Below, piece by piece: positions 8,691 through 17,313 of a DNA stretch of 47,068 nt. Source of the stretch: an uncultured Clostridium sp. GTDB lineage: Bacteria; Bacillota; Clostridia; TANB77; CAG-508. Position 1 is the first letter of the stretch, and each line of letters opens with the position of its first letter. The stretch covers positions 1 to 47,068 of the forward strand of contig CAMMVE010000011.1 of the NCBI GenBank assembly GCA_946500265.1. The letters are read 5' to 3'. The notes beneath the pieces were generated by a model. It searched no databases, had not been told where the DNA came from, and was given only the letters and a program-made list of their open reading frames with translations. The translations under genes and the position numbers were made by a program.

Positions 8691-9743
8691 ATGCATAGTG
8701 ACCATAGAAGAAATTCAGAGGCAAAATGTGATGATTTAGAAAATAGAGTATTAGATACAATAAAAAAATATAATATGCTAGAAAGCGGAGATAAAGTAGT
8801 TGTTGGTGTATCTGGCGGACCGGATTCGATGACATTACTAAATATTTTATATAATTTAAAAGAAAAATTGAATATAACTATATATGTTGCACATATTAAT
8901 CATATGATAAGAAAAGAGGCAGACAGTGAAACTGAATATGTAATAAACTCATGTGGAAAGCTAGGAATAGAAGTTTTTGTAAAGAAAACTCATGTGGAGG
9001 ATGAAGCAAAAAAAATAAGAATTGGTACAGAAGAAGCGGGAAGAAATATAAGATATAAATTTTTTGATGAAGTTGCTCAAAAAACGGAATCAAACAAAAT
9101 TGCAACTGCACATAATAGTAATGATAATGCTGAAACAGTATTAATGAATATAATTAGAGGAACTTCTATATCTGGTTTGAAGGGAATAGAGAAAGTTAGA
9201 GATAATAAATTTATTAGACCATTAATTGAAACTTCGAGAGAAGAGATAGAAAAATATTGCGAGGCAAAAAATCTGCAGCCAATGTATGACAAATCAAATA
9301 AAGAAAACATATATACAAGAAATAAAATTAGAAATTTATTAATTCCATATCTACAAAAAGAATTTAATCCTAATATTATACATGGAATAAATAGATTATC
9401 AGAATTAGCTACGGCAGAAGATGAATTTCTTAATAAAATTGCTAAAAAAGAATATAATAGACTATTAATAAAAGAAACGGCACATTGCATGGAAAACCAA
9501 GATAAGGATAAAATCAAAGCAATTTTGGATTTGAAAGAATTTAATAAACTTGATAAAGTAGTAAAATCCAGAATTTTATTATATGCAATTTCAAATGTTT
9601 ATGGAAATTCATCTGGAATAGAAAAAATACATATTGATGATATAATTAAAATGTGTAGTAATAATATTGGTAATAAATACATGACTCCAAAGGCTGGAAT
9701 AAAAATTTATGTGAAAAAAGGAAAAATTTTTTTCATGGTATAA
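8691..9743 (+). CDS. tilS: tRNA(Ile)-lysidine synthase
   Basis: ATP-dependent enzyme that puts lysine on C34 of tRNA-Ile(CAU) so that it reads AUA, an important codon in this AT-rich genome. The PP-loop motif VGVSGGPDSM lies at about 40-50, followed by the N-type ATP pyrophosphatase fold with AHNSNDNAETVLMNIIRG. At 350 aa it is shorter than many TilS proteins; the end (KAGIKIYVKKGKIFFMV) looks like the closing part of the TilS C-terminal domain, so the shortening is probably internal. GAGGTG lies 6 nt before the ATG. tilS followed by ftsH is the usual order, but the hpt gene often found between them is missing. Confidence 0.95.
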   Translation: MHSDHRRNSEAKCDDLENRVLDTIKKYNMLESGDKVVVGVSGGPDSMTLLNILYNLKEKLNITIYVAHINHMIRKEADSETEYVINSCGKLGIEVFVKKTHVEDEAKKIRIGTEEAGRNIRYKFFDEVAQKTESNKIATAHNSNDNAETVLMNIIRGTSISGLKGIEKVRDNKFIRPLIETSREEIEKYCEAKNLQPMYDKSNKENIYTRNKIRNLLIPYLQKEFNPNIIHGINRLSELATAEDEFLNKIAKKEYNRLLIKETAHCMENQDKDKIKAILDLKEFNKLDKVVKSRILLYAISNVYGNSSGIEKIHIDDIIKMCSNNIGNKYMTPKAGIKIYVKKGKIFFMV

Positions 9744-9797
9744 GTTAACCTTCCGTAGAAGTCTAGTTCTCATGGAAAAAAGTTTTTGAAAAAAGCC

Positions 9798-9826
9798 TTG
9801 AAATAACTTGTTTTATATGGTATAGT
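9798..9826 (+). promoter_or_regulatory. Promoter of ftsH
   Basis: TTGAAA (9798-9803), 17-bp spacer, TATAGT (9821-9826), about 120 bp before the ftsH start. The leader then runs through the tandem palindromes at 9864-9928. Confidence 0.65.
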
Positions 9827-9863
9827 TCAAAGGTGAATTTTGTATACACAGAACAATAAAATA

Positions 9864-9928
9864 TGTCGGCGAGAGACCTGTCCCTAAAACGACAAAATGT
9901 CGGCGGGAGACCTGTCCCCAAAGCGACA
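9864..9928. repeat. Two tandem 31-bp palindromic units in the ftsH leader
   Basis: Units 9864-9894 and 9898-9928 are near-identical with a 34-bp period. Each starts TGTCG and ends CGACA, with an inner GGGAGAC/GTCCC-like stem. The second unit ends just before the ftsH ribosome site (9931-9935). The core resembles 24953-24979 and the fragment near 5760. Confidence 0.75.
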
Positions 9929-9945
9929 AAGGAGGAATTTTTAAT

Positions 9946-11754
9946 TTGAAAAGTGGAATCAAAACTTTAGCTATGTGGCTAATTATAGGAATTATATTTG
10001 TAGTGCTTTTGACATCTATTTTGGATAATGATAGTAATAAGCTTGCTTATTCTGAATTGGTAGAGAAAATTGAAGCAGGTGAAGTATCTGAAATAGAGTT
10101 GTCGTCAGATGGAACAACTGCTGAAGTAAAATTAAAAGATGAGAATTTTGCTAAGCAGGTTAATATTCCAAGTATTGATAATTTAATGGATAATTTACAA
10201 GAAAGTATGAGTGCAGGAAGTGTTAAAGTTACAGAAGATTCAGAATCAATTTGGATGTTTATTTTAAGCCTTCTTACTCCTTTCGGAATACTAATTATAT
10301 TCTTGATTTTCTGGTTTTTATTTATGAGTGGAAGTCAGGGTAATGGTGGCGGAAGCAAAACCATGTCATTTGGTAAGAGTAGAGCTAGAATGATGAATCC
10401 AACTGATAAAGATAAGGTTACTTTTGATGATGTGGCCGGTGTTGATGAAGAAAAAGAAGAGTTAGAAGAAATAGTTGAGTTCTTGAAAAATCCTAAGAAA
10501 TTTACAGATATGGGTGCAAGAATTCCAAAAGGTGTTCTACTTGTTGGTCAACCTGGTACTGGTAAGACTCTGCTTGCTAAAGCTGTTGCTGGAGAAGCAG
10601 GAGTACCTTTCTTCATTATAAGTGGTTCTGATTTCGTTGAAATGTTTGTTGGTGTTGGTGCATCAAGAGTAAGAGACTTGTTCGATGAGGCTAAGAAAAA
10701 AGCTCCATGTATAGTTTTCATAGATGAAATTGATGCAGTAGGACGTCAAAGAGGCGCAGGTCTTGGCGGAGGACATGATGAAAGAGAACAAACATTAAAC
10801 CAATTATTAGTTGAAATGGATGGATTTTCTGCTAATGAAGGCGTTATAGTACTTGCTGCTACAAATAGACCAGATGTACTTGATAAAGCACTTTTAAGAC
10901 CAGGTAGATTTGATAGACAAATTGTAGTATCTAGTCCAGATGTTAAAGCGAGAGAGCAAATTCTAGAAGTTCATAGTAGAAAGAAAAAATTATCTATAGA
11001 TGTAGACTTAAAAACAATAGCTAAAAACACATCAGGATTTTCAGGAGCGGACTTAGAAAATGTATTAAATGAAGCTGCACTTTTAGCTGCTAGAAGAAAT
11101 TTGAGAGAAATAGGAATGCAAGAAATAGAAGATGCTATGGTAAAAGTTACAATGGGACCTGAAAAAAGAACAAGAGTAAGAAGTGATAAAGAACAAAAAT
11201 TAGTTGCATATCACGAAGCAGGCCATGCTGTTGTTAGTAGATTTTTACCAACACAAGACCCAGTACATCAAATTTCAATTGTTCCTAGAGGTATGGCAGG
11301 TGGATATACAATGTATAGACCAACTGAGGATAAATCATTTATGTCTAGAACAGAAATGGTAGAAAATATAGTTTCACTTCTAGGCGGTAGAGTTGCAGAA
11401 AAGCTAATTTTAGATGACATCTCGACAGGAGCAAGCAATGATATAGAAAGAGCAACCAAAATTGCTAGAGCTATGGTAACAAAATACGGTATGAGTGATA
11501 GAGTGGGAACAATTACACTAGGACAAAATCAAGAAGAAGTATTCCTAGGAAGAGATTTTGCACAGTCTAAGGAATACTCGGAAGAGACAGCTGGCATAAT
11601 AGATGAAGAAGTTAAGAGCATTATTGATTTTGCATACCAAAAAGCAGAAGATATACTAAAAGAACATATAGACAAACTTCATAGTGTTGCCGGAGTTCTA
11701 TTAGAAAAAGAAAAAATCGACGGCGATGAGTTTGATGCGATTTTTAATAATTAA
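9946..11754 (+). CDS. ftsH: ATP-dependent zinc metalloprotease FtsH
   Basis: Membrane AAA+ protease for quality control of membrane and regulatory proteins. 602 aa from a TTG start chosen because GGAGG lies 10 nt upstream. TM1 is at about 7-24 and TM2 at about 103-125, with the small extracytoplasmic domain between. Walker A is GQPGTGKT (about 200), Walker [12 protein letters not shown], and the second region of homology includes ATNRPDVLD and RPGRFDR. The zinc site HEAGH is at about 424. All catalytic elements are present. It forms its own unit with a promoter at 9798 and a terminator at 11767. Confidence 0.98.
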   Translation: MKSGIKTLAMWLIIGIIFVVLLTSILDNDSNKLAYSELVEKIEAGEVSEIELSSDGTTAEVKLKDENFAKQVNIPSIDNLMDNLQESMSAGSVKVTEDSESIWMFILSLLTPFGILIIFLIFWFLFMSGSQGNGGGSKTMSFGKSRARMMNPTDKDKVTFDDVAGVDEEKEELEEIVEFLKNPKKFTDMGARIPKGVLLVGQPGTGKTLLAKAVAGEAGVPFFIISGSDFVEMFVGVGASRVRDLFDEAKKKAPCIVFIDEIDAVGRQRGAGLGGGHDEREQTLNQLLVEMDGFSANEGVIVLAATNRPDVLDKALLRPGRFDRQIVVSSPDVKAREQILEVHSRKKKLSIDVDLKTIAKNTSGFSGADLENVLNEAALLAARRNLREIGMQEIEDAMVKVTMGPEKRTRVRSDKEQKLVAYHEAGHAVVSRFLPTQDPVHQISIVPRGMAGGYTMYRPTEDKSFMSRTEMVENIVSLLGGRVAEKLILDDISTGASNDIERATKIARAMVTKYGMSDRVGTITLGQNQEEVFLGRDFAQSKEYSEETAGIIDEEVKSIIDFAYQKAEDILKEHIDKLHSVAGVLLEKEKIDGDEFDAIFNN

Positions 11755-11766
11755 TTTAATATAAGG

Positions 11767-11805
11767 AAAAAAGCAAGAAATTTTGATAAATTTACTTGCT
11801 TTTTT
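11767..11805 (+). terminator. Rho-independent terminator after ftsH
   Basis: An 11-bp stem (11767-11777 with 11795-11805) made of AAAAAAGCAAG and its complement, ending in a T-run. The T-run overlaps the -35 of the next promoter. Confidence 0.8.
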
Positions 11806-11857
11806 ATGTGACCTAATGTAAAATATTAGACATAAAATAGGATATTTATGTCTAATA
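11796..11857 (+). promoter_or_regulatory. Promoter with 12-bp dyad operator before the first PBP gene
   Basis: Promoter: TTGCTT (11796-11801), 17 bp, TAAAAT (11819-11824). A perfect 12-bp inverted repeat, TATTAGACATAA at 11824-11835 and its complement at 11846-11857, covers the end of the -10 and the expected start of transcription. That is a classic repressor position; a 5' hairpin in the mRNA is the alternative. Confidence 0.6.
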
Positions 11858-11883
11858 AAATCAAATGAAGAGCAGGTGTAAAA

Positions 11884-14172
11884 TTGGATAAAAAACAAAA
11901 AGCTAAAATATATAAATTTAATAATAAAAATTCAAGTAAAGTAAAAAAAGTTTTTAGTGTAAATGAAAGAATAGGACGCTTTCTAATAGTATTTTTCTTG
12001 ATATTCCTTATACTTATAATTAGATTATGTTGGCTTCAACTAGTACAAGGAGCTGACTTGAAAGAAGAAATGTACAGAACACAGCTAACAGCAAGTAAGG
12101 TTATCAGTCCTAAAAGAGGAACAATTTATGACTCAACAGGAAAGGCACTTGCTATTAGTGCAGATGTTGACACAGTAAGTATAGATCCTACTAGAATTGT
12201 TGTTGAAAAAGAAGATTCAGATGAGATAGATGAAACTAAAACAAAAGCTCTTAAAGAAAAAGTTGCAAAAGCTTTTTCAGAAATATTCGAGCTTGACTAT
12301 GAAGAAACATTAAAAAAAGTTTCAAGCGATAGCTCTAATGAAATAATTGCGAGAAAAGTAGAAAACGATAAGATAGAAAAGCTTGAAGCATGGATGGAAG
12401 AAAACGATTTATATAGTGGAATAAATATAGATGAAGATACAAAAAGATATTATCCATACGATAATTTAGCATCTAATTTAATTGGATTCTGTGGTACTGA
12501 TAATCAAGGATTATGGGGATTAGAACTAAAATGGAATGATATTCTAACTGGTACTCCTGGAAAAGTTACATCTGCGCAAAATGCAGTACAGGACTTAATT
12601 CCATATGAAGATACTACATATATTGTACCTCAGAATGGAAACGATATAACACTTACAATTGATGCAAATGTTCAACAAATTGCAGAAAAATATTTAAAAC
12701 AAGCATGTGAAGAGAATAATCCTGAAGAAGGCGGAAATGTAATTATAATAAATCCAAATACAGGAGATATTCTTGCAATGGCAACATATCCAGACTATAA
12801 TCTTAATGACCCTTACACTATGGACTTTATTCCTGAAAAAAAATGGGATAAATTATCTGGAGATGAGCAGTATACAATACAACAGCAAACATGGAATAAC
12901 AGAGCAATTTCATACCCATATGAACCAGGTTCAGTATTTAAAATAATAACAGCAGCTGCAGCATTAGAAGAGGGGCTTGCAGATGCAGATACTCCAGGAG
13001 TTTTTACATGTAAAGGATATGAAAAAATAGATGGAGTTAGAATTAATTGTTCTGATCTTTCTGGACATGGAAGTTTAAGCTTAAGGGATGCACTTAAATA
13101 TTCTTGTAACCCTGCTTTCATGCAACTTGGAAAAAAAGTAGGAGCAAGTACATTGTATAGATATTATGATGCTTTTGGACTTTTTGACACTACTGGATTC
13201 GGAGATATAGGAGATTCTGGAAGTTCTGGAGAAGCTAATAGTATTTTTTGGGACATTGAAAATGTAAATAGCATTGAGCTTGCTACAATGTCATTTGGAC
13301 AAAGATTTAAAGTTACACCAATACAAATGATAAGTGCTGTTTCAGCAATTGCAAATGATGGAACTTTAATGCAACCAAGAATTGCAAAAGAAATAAAAAA
13401 TACAGATACGGGAGCAGTTACAACAATTGAACCTGTAGAAGTTAGACAAGTAATATCAAAGGAAACAGCAAATACATTATTAGATATGCTAGAGACAGTT
13501 GTAGATAGTGGAACAGGAAGTTATGCACAAGTTAAAGGATATAGTATAGCTGGAAAAACAGGAACATCTGAACCAGATCCATCTAATCCTGATGCAGGAT
13601 ATGTTGCTTCTTTTGCAGCAATTTCACCTGTAGAGAGTCCAGAAGTAGTAGTTCTTCTAACATTATATGGACTTGATGATGATGGACTTCATAGTGGAAG
13701 TACTGTTGCTGCACCAGTAGTATCTCAAATATTGAATGAAGTATTACCATATTTAGGTATTCCTTCTGATACTTCTGAAAGTGATACAGTAGAGACAATA
13801 ACTTTATCAAATGTTGAAAATAAAACTGTTGCTGAAGCTAGAAAAATTATAGAAAAACAAGGATTTGAATGTGAAACATCTGGAAATGATGATGATATAG
13901 TAACTAGTCAAATGCCAGTAGCAGGTACTGCATTAATAGAGGATAGTATTGTAAAACTATACACAAAAGAAAGCGATACGATAGTATCTCAAACTGTACC
14001 AAACCTAAAAGAAATGACCTTATCAGAGGCAAAGGCAGCATTAAAAAATAAAAATCTAAATATTAAATATACAGGAAGCGGAAGAGTAACAAGTCAAGAC
14101 GTTACAGCAGGAGATTCGGTAGAAGAAGGAACAGTAATTAATGTGGTATTGAAAGAAGAAATACAAGAATAA
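11884..14172 (+). CDS. SpoVD/PBP2-type D,D-transpeptidase with two PASTA domains
   Basis: Class B penicillin-binding protein that cross-links peptidoglycan. 762 aa from a TTG start (AGGTG upstream). A Lys-rich cytoplasmic tail is followed by one membrane helix at about 31-52, then the PBP dimer domain (about 75-225). The transpeptidase domain shows the SxxK motif as PGSVFKIIT, the SxN motif as YSCNPAF and the KTG motif as AGKTGTSEP. Two PASTA domains end the protein (about 640-695 and 700-760). It is a paralogue of the PBP at 22708-24894 but lies outside the dcw cluster and has one more PASTA domain. One copy may serve division and the other sporulation or stress; which is which cannot be read from sequence. 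rsmA follows after 66 nt. Confidence 0.95.
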   Translation: MDKKQKAKIYKFNNKNSSKVKKVFSVNERIGRFLIVFFLIFLILIIRLCWLQLVQGADLKEEMYRTQLTASKVISPKRGTIYDSTGKALAISADVDTVSIDPTRIVVEKEDSDEIDETKTKALKEKVAKAFSEIFELDYEETLKKVSSDSSNEIIARKVENDKIEKLEAWMEENDLYSGINIDEDTKRYYPYDNLASNLIGFCGTDNQGLWGLELKWNDILTGTPGKVTSAQNAVQDLIPYEDTTYIVPQNGNDITLTIDANVQQIAEKYLKQACEENNPEEGGNVIIINPNTGDILAMATYPDYNLNDPYTMDFIPEKKWDKLSGDEQYTIQQQTWNNRAISYPYEPGSVFKIITAAAALEEGLADADTPGVFTCKGYEKIDGVRINCSDLSGHGSLSLRDALKYSCNPAFMQLGKKVGASTLYRYYDAFGLFDTTGFGDIGDSGSSGEANSIFWDIENVNSIELATMSFGQRFKVTPIQMISAVSAIANDGTLMQPRIAKEIKNTDTGAVTTIEPVEVRQVISKETANTLLDMLETVVDSGTGSYAQVKGYSIAGKTGTSEPDPSNPDAGYVASFAAISPVESPEVVVLLTLYGLDDDGLHSGSTVAAPVVSQILNEVLPYLGIPSDTSESDTVETITLSNVENKTVAEARKIIEKQGFECETSGNDDDIVTSQMPVAGTALIEDSIVKLYTKESDTIVSQTVPNLKEMTLSEAKAALKNKNLNIKYTGSGRVTSQDVTAGDSVEEGTVINVVLKEEIQE

Positions 14173-14238
14173 CCATATTTTAGAATTTTAAATATTTAAC
14201 AAAATTATAAATTAATATATCAATAGAAGGGAAAGTTT

Positions 14239-15099
14239 ATGCAAAGTAGTTTAGAAGATACGAAATTTATTTTGAAAAAATATAATATATCAGCAAATAA
14301 AAAATTGGGGCAAAATTTTTTAATAGACGATGATATTATACAAAATATAATAGATGCAGCCGAATTAAAAGAAACTGACTTAGTTATAGAAATAGGCCCC
14401 GGGCTTGGCACACTTACATCTAAACTACTTGAAAAAGCTGGTAAGGTTATAGCAATTGAACTTGATGAAAAGATGCTTAAAGTTCTAAATGATAGATTTT
14501 CATTATATAATAATTTTATATTAATTAATAATGATGTTTTAAAAGTAGACTTAAATAAAATTATTGAAGAAAATCTTGAACAATTAAAATCTGTAAAAAT
14601 TGTTGCAAATCTACCATATTATATTACAACGCCAATAATTATGAAGTTGTTAGAGAGTAAGCTAAAAATAGAGACTATTACGGTAATGGTTCAGAAGGAA
14701 GTTGCAGACAGAATTACTGCAACTCCTGGAGATAAATTATCTGGCGCTATTACATATAGCGTAGATTATTATGCAAAAGCAGAAGAGGTGGTTTTTGTTA
14801 GCAAATCTTGCTTTATGCCATCTCCAGAAGTGGACTCTGCAGTTATAAAATTAGAAATAAGGAAAGAGCCTAAAGTAAATGTTTTAAATGAAGAAATGTT
14901 TTTTAAAGTAATAAAAGCAAGTTTTATGCAAAGAAGAAAAACATTGATAAATGGGCTCATGAATTCAGGAATTATAAAAGATAGGGAAAAATTAAATGCA
15001 ATATTAAAAGAAGCTAATATAGATTCTAACATTAGGGGAGAAAAACTTACAATAGAACAATTTGCAAATTTATCAAATTTAATTTATGAAACTATTTAA
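14239..15099 (+). CDS. rsmA: 16S rRNA (adenine1518-N6/adenine1519-N6)-dimethyltransferase
   Basis: KsgA/RsmA dimethylates two adjacent adenines in helix 45 of 16S rRNA late in 30S assembly. 286 aa, standard length. KLGQNFLID opens the domain, the SAM-binding motif is VIEIGPGLGTLT (about 52-63), and the catalytic motif is NLPYYITTP. The C-terminal helical domain (QRRKTLINGL) is complete. AAGGGA lies before the ATG. There is no clear own promoter, so it is probably read from the PBP unit. Confidence 0.97.
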   Translation: MQSSLEDTKFILKKYNISANKKLGQNFLIDDDIIQNIIDAAELKETDLVIEIGPGLGTLTSKLLEKAGKVIAIELDEKMLKVLNDRFSLYNNFILINNDVLKVDLNKIIEENLEQLKSVKIVANLPYYITTPIIMKLLESKLKIETITVMVQKEVADRITATPGDKLSGAITYSVDYYAKAEEVVFVSKSCFMPSPEVDSAVIKLEIRKEPKVNVLNEEMFFKVIKASFMQRRKTLINGLMNSGIIKDREKLNAILKEANIDSNIRGEKLTIEQFANLSNLIYETI

Positions 15100-15159
15100 A
15101 TTAATCGATAAATGTGATATAATAATTATGTAAATGTCGAAAAAAAGGAGGTATTAAGC

Positions 15160-15906
15160 TTGAACCAAATACTAGTTACTGAAAAATTATATGTTACACC
15201 TGAGCTTAAGAAGAAAAGAAAGCTATACAAAGTACAATTTTTTATAGCTGTTCTTTTGGTATGCTTATTATCCTCTTATTACATATATGCAGAGTATGAT
15301 AGAAACAAGAGTGAAGAAGTTTCACAAGTGTTATTATCAGAAGTAAAGTCATCTTCAGAAGATGCAACTACTAAAAAAACAACAGAAAACGATGCGATAA
15401 TAATTGTTTTAAGTGAGAATGAGGCAGATGAAGAACCAGAAATTAACACAAACGAAATTGCTAGTAGCAGTATAACTGTTGATGGAAACACATATTCAAC
15501 TGAAGCGATTATTACAATTCCTAAAATAGACATTAGCTATCCGGTACTAACTGATACATCTGATGAACTTCTTGAAATATCAGTTAATAGATATTGGCCA
15601 GAAAAGGGAAAGCTTCAACCTAATGAAGTAGGCAATTACTGTATAGTAGGACATAATTATAGAAATGGAAAAATGTTTGGAAGATTAAATGAATTAGAAA
15701 GAGGAGATACAGTAGAGCTTGAAGATATGACAGGTAGAAAAGTAGAATATGCAGTTTACGATACATATGTAGTAAATCCAGATGATACAAGTTGTACTAG
15801 TCAGCTAACAGCAGATGGAAAGCCTTTACCATTTAGAGAATTAACATTAATCACTTGTACGAATTATGGAACTCAAAGATTAGTAGTAAAATGTAGAGAG
15901 GTATAG
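15160..15906 (+). CDS. Sortase (C60 family transpeptidase)
   Basis: 248-aa membrane-anchored cysteine transpeptidase that attaches or polymerises surface proteins. TTG start with GGAGG upstream. One membrane helix at about 24-44, then a Ser/Thr/Glu-rich linker. The sortase barrel shows ITIPKIDISYPVL, the catalytic His in VGHNYRNGKMFGRL, the catalytic Cys in LITCTN and the catalytic Arg in GTQRLVVKC. The compact TLITC site recalls class D enzymes, but the class is not certain. No LPxTG substrate is encoded in the window. A TATAAT at 15118-15123 may be its -10. Confidence 0.93.
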   Translation: MNQILVTEKLYVTPELKKKRKLYKVQFFIAVLLVCLLSSYYIYAEYDRNKSEEVSQVLLSEVKSSSEDATTKKTTENDAIIIVLSENEADEEPEINTNEIASSSITVDGNTYSTEAIITIPKIDISYPVLTDTSDELLEISVNRYWPEKGKLQPNEVGNYCIVGHNYRNGKMFGRLNELERGDTVELEDMTGRKVEYAVYDTYVVNPDDTSCTSQLTADGKPLPFRELTLITCTNYGTQRLVVKCREV

Positions 15907-15933
15907 ATAAAGTATAAAAACAAAGTGAAAACT

Positions 15934-15960
15934 AGGGGAAAGATTTAAATCTGTCCCTAA
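15934..15960. repeat. REP-like palindrome, GACAGATTT family
   Basis: Palindrome after the sortase stop: AGGGGAAAGATTT on the left and AAATCTGTCCCT on the right, one of the degenerate family members. Confidence 0.7.
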
Positions 15961-15978
15961 ATTTTATTTAAAATTAAT

Positions 15979-16016
15979 AAAATTCGGTAAAAAATCTAAA
16001 TCTTCTACCGAATTTT
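15979..16016. terminator. Bidirectional terminator, sortase / VbhA-like gene
   Basis: Perfect 11-bp stem AAAATTCGGTA (15979-15989) with its complement at 16006-16016, between convergent genes. Confidence 0.75.
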
Positions 16017-16033
16017 ACTGTTTTTATTTAAGC

Positions 16034-16201
16034 TTAGGCTATATCATTTTTTATAGTTTGAATCAAGTTTGGCATGTCTATTTCATCATTGGCAAATTGT
16101 TTATACAAATTGATGTCTTCATCTGTAATAGTCAAACCTTCAATAGCCAAATCAGTTTTTATATTATTTATATCAAAATTAAATATATCTTCATTAAACA
16201 T
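16034..16201 (-). CDS. Small VbhA-like putative Fic antitoxin
   Basis: 55-aa acidic protein starting MFNEDIFNF. The start at 16201 is chosen because GGAGG lies upstream; an upstream extension of the frame lacks support. The middle reads LAIEGLTITDEDINLYKQFA and the end is a short helix, the pattern of VbhA-type antitoxins that block Fic adenylyltransferases. The class motif is [S/T]xxxE[G/N]; here the E-G is present but Asp takes the Ser/Thr place, so the inhibitory motif is atypical. VbhA genes usually sit directly before their fic partner, but the only Fic gene here is 2.8 kb away on the other strand. Family assignment is from memory of the consensus and is moderate. Confidence 0.55.
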   Translation of the reverse strand: MFNEDIFNFDINNIKTDLAIEGLTITDEDINLYKQFANDEIDMPNLIQTIKNDIA

Positions 16202-16258
16202 TTCCTCTACCTCCAAACTAATATTTTCATACATTTTCTCTAACCACACTACATATAT

Positions 16259-16287
16259 ATTATACCACAAAAATGCGAAAAAGTCCA
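16259..16287 (-). promoter_or_regulatory. Promoter of the VbhA-like gene
   Basis: On the reverse strand: TGGACT (16282-16287), 17 bp, TATAAT (16259-16264) preceded by a TG. The -35 lies in the loop of the hairpin at 16269-16314. Confidence 0.55.
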
Positions 16288-16314
16288 GTATTTTGAAGGA
16301 TTTTCGGCATTTTT
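16269..16314 (-). terminator. Hairpin, probable terminator of the M15 peptidase gene
   Basis: Arms 16301-16314 and 16269-16281 pair with one bulge (AAAAATGCCGAAAA type). On the reverse strand the second arm ends in a T-run. It overlaps the promoter of the next gene. Confidence 0.5.
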
Positions 16315-16359
16315 TTATTTGATTTTTTAAATATAAACTCCCTGCACGGGCCTTGATAT

Positions 16360-16395
16360 CAAGACATGGTGCAAGCAACTACTCGCCATGTCTTG
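16360..16395. other. Inverted repeat downstream of the M15 peptidase gene
   Basis: Perfect 10-bp arms CAAGACATGG (16360-16369) and CCATGTCTTG (16386-16395), without a T-run. Hairpin of unknown role. Confidence 0.45.
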
Positions 16396-16429
16396 TCTTG
16401 TATTGTATCTGATGGATTCGATAATACCA

Positions 16430-17110
16430 TTAATCTATAGTAGTACTCGTTCTACCTGTACCAACTACTGCTTCTTGCAATGCCCTCCAAGTGTTACAAC
16501 CAACTATTCCATCTGATGCTAAGCCTACTGATGCTTGGTAACGTCTTACTGCATCTTGAGTTGCGGCTCCAAAAATTCCATCTAATCCACCGGTTCTATA
16601 TCCCAACGTGTTTAAATCATCTTGCGCAATAAGTACATAAGTACTGATACTACCTCTTCTTAGCTGAGGGAAACCGCCACTGGCACAAGCAGGAGTTCCA
16701 AATCTTTTATCAAAATGTACCCATGTTGGTGTAAGTGAAATTGGCTCTACGAAACTCCAAATTCCAGAACTGTTGGCTGAATTCCAAAGCCTTGTTCTCT
16801 GGGCTTGAGTTAATCTCTGTCCAACATCAAATGCGGTACCTGCATAATGTTGACTTTGATTTCCATGACCGCCTTCCCAAGGTCTTTTAAATGCGAATCC
16901 TACAGGAATAGCTGAGCTATATACATATCTTTGACTATTCCAACTTTGCATTGTCCTTTTTGTTGTCCATAAAGTTTGCGAATTGCTGGAACCTCTAAAT
17001 TCTCTTACTCTTAAAGTTCCATTAGTATTATATGGCATTGGTTCACTTTCGCCTCTATAATATGTTTCCATTCGATCACTATCATTATTAAAAACAATTA
17101 TCTTAGCCAC
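16430..17110 (-). CDS. M15-type D,D-peptidase with C-terminal peptidoglycan-binding domain
   Basis: 226-aa predicted peptidoglycan hydrolase. GTG start at 17110 with AGGAGG 7 nt upstream. The zinc site of M15 peptidases is visible: His and Asp in SQHYAGTAFDVG (His88, Asp95) and His in WVHFDKRFG (His132). Residues about 150-215 form a PG_binding_1 domain (IAQDDLNTLGYRTGGLDGIF, then AATQDAVRRYQ). There is no signal peptide, so export would be unconventional or the enzyme acts as a lysin-like protein. GC is somewhat above that of neighbours, consistent with an accessory origin, but no CGG codon is used. Next gene upstream on the same strand is the RhuM gene. Confidence 0.85.
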   Translation of the reverse strand: MAKIIVFNNDSDRMETYYRGESEPMPYNTNGTLRVREFRGSSNSQTLWTTKRTMQSWNSQRYVYSSAIPVGFAFKRPWEGGHGNQSQHYAGTAFDVGQRLTQAQRTRLWNSANSSGIWSFVEPISLTPTWVHFDKRFGTPACASGGFPQLRRGSISTYVLIAQDDLNTLGYRTGGLDGIFGAATQDAVRRYQASVGLASDGIVGCNTWRALQEAVVGTGRTSTTID

Positions 17111-17313
17111 AATAATCCTCCTTAAAATAGATATTGTAGTATATAATATGATTTTAAGAGAAATTAGTTACAAAGAATGAAAATTGATAGAGGTAATTTT
17201 ATATTTTTCTTCCATATTTTTCTACAAGTTTTTCTACATTTTCTATGTATATGTAGAGCTATTCTTTTTTCGTTTTTTTATAAATTATTTTAACATTATT
17301 TTGTTACTTTACA

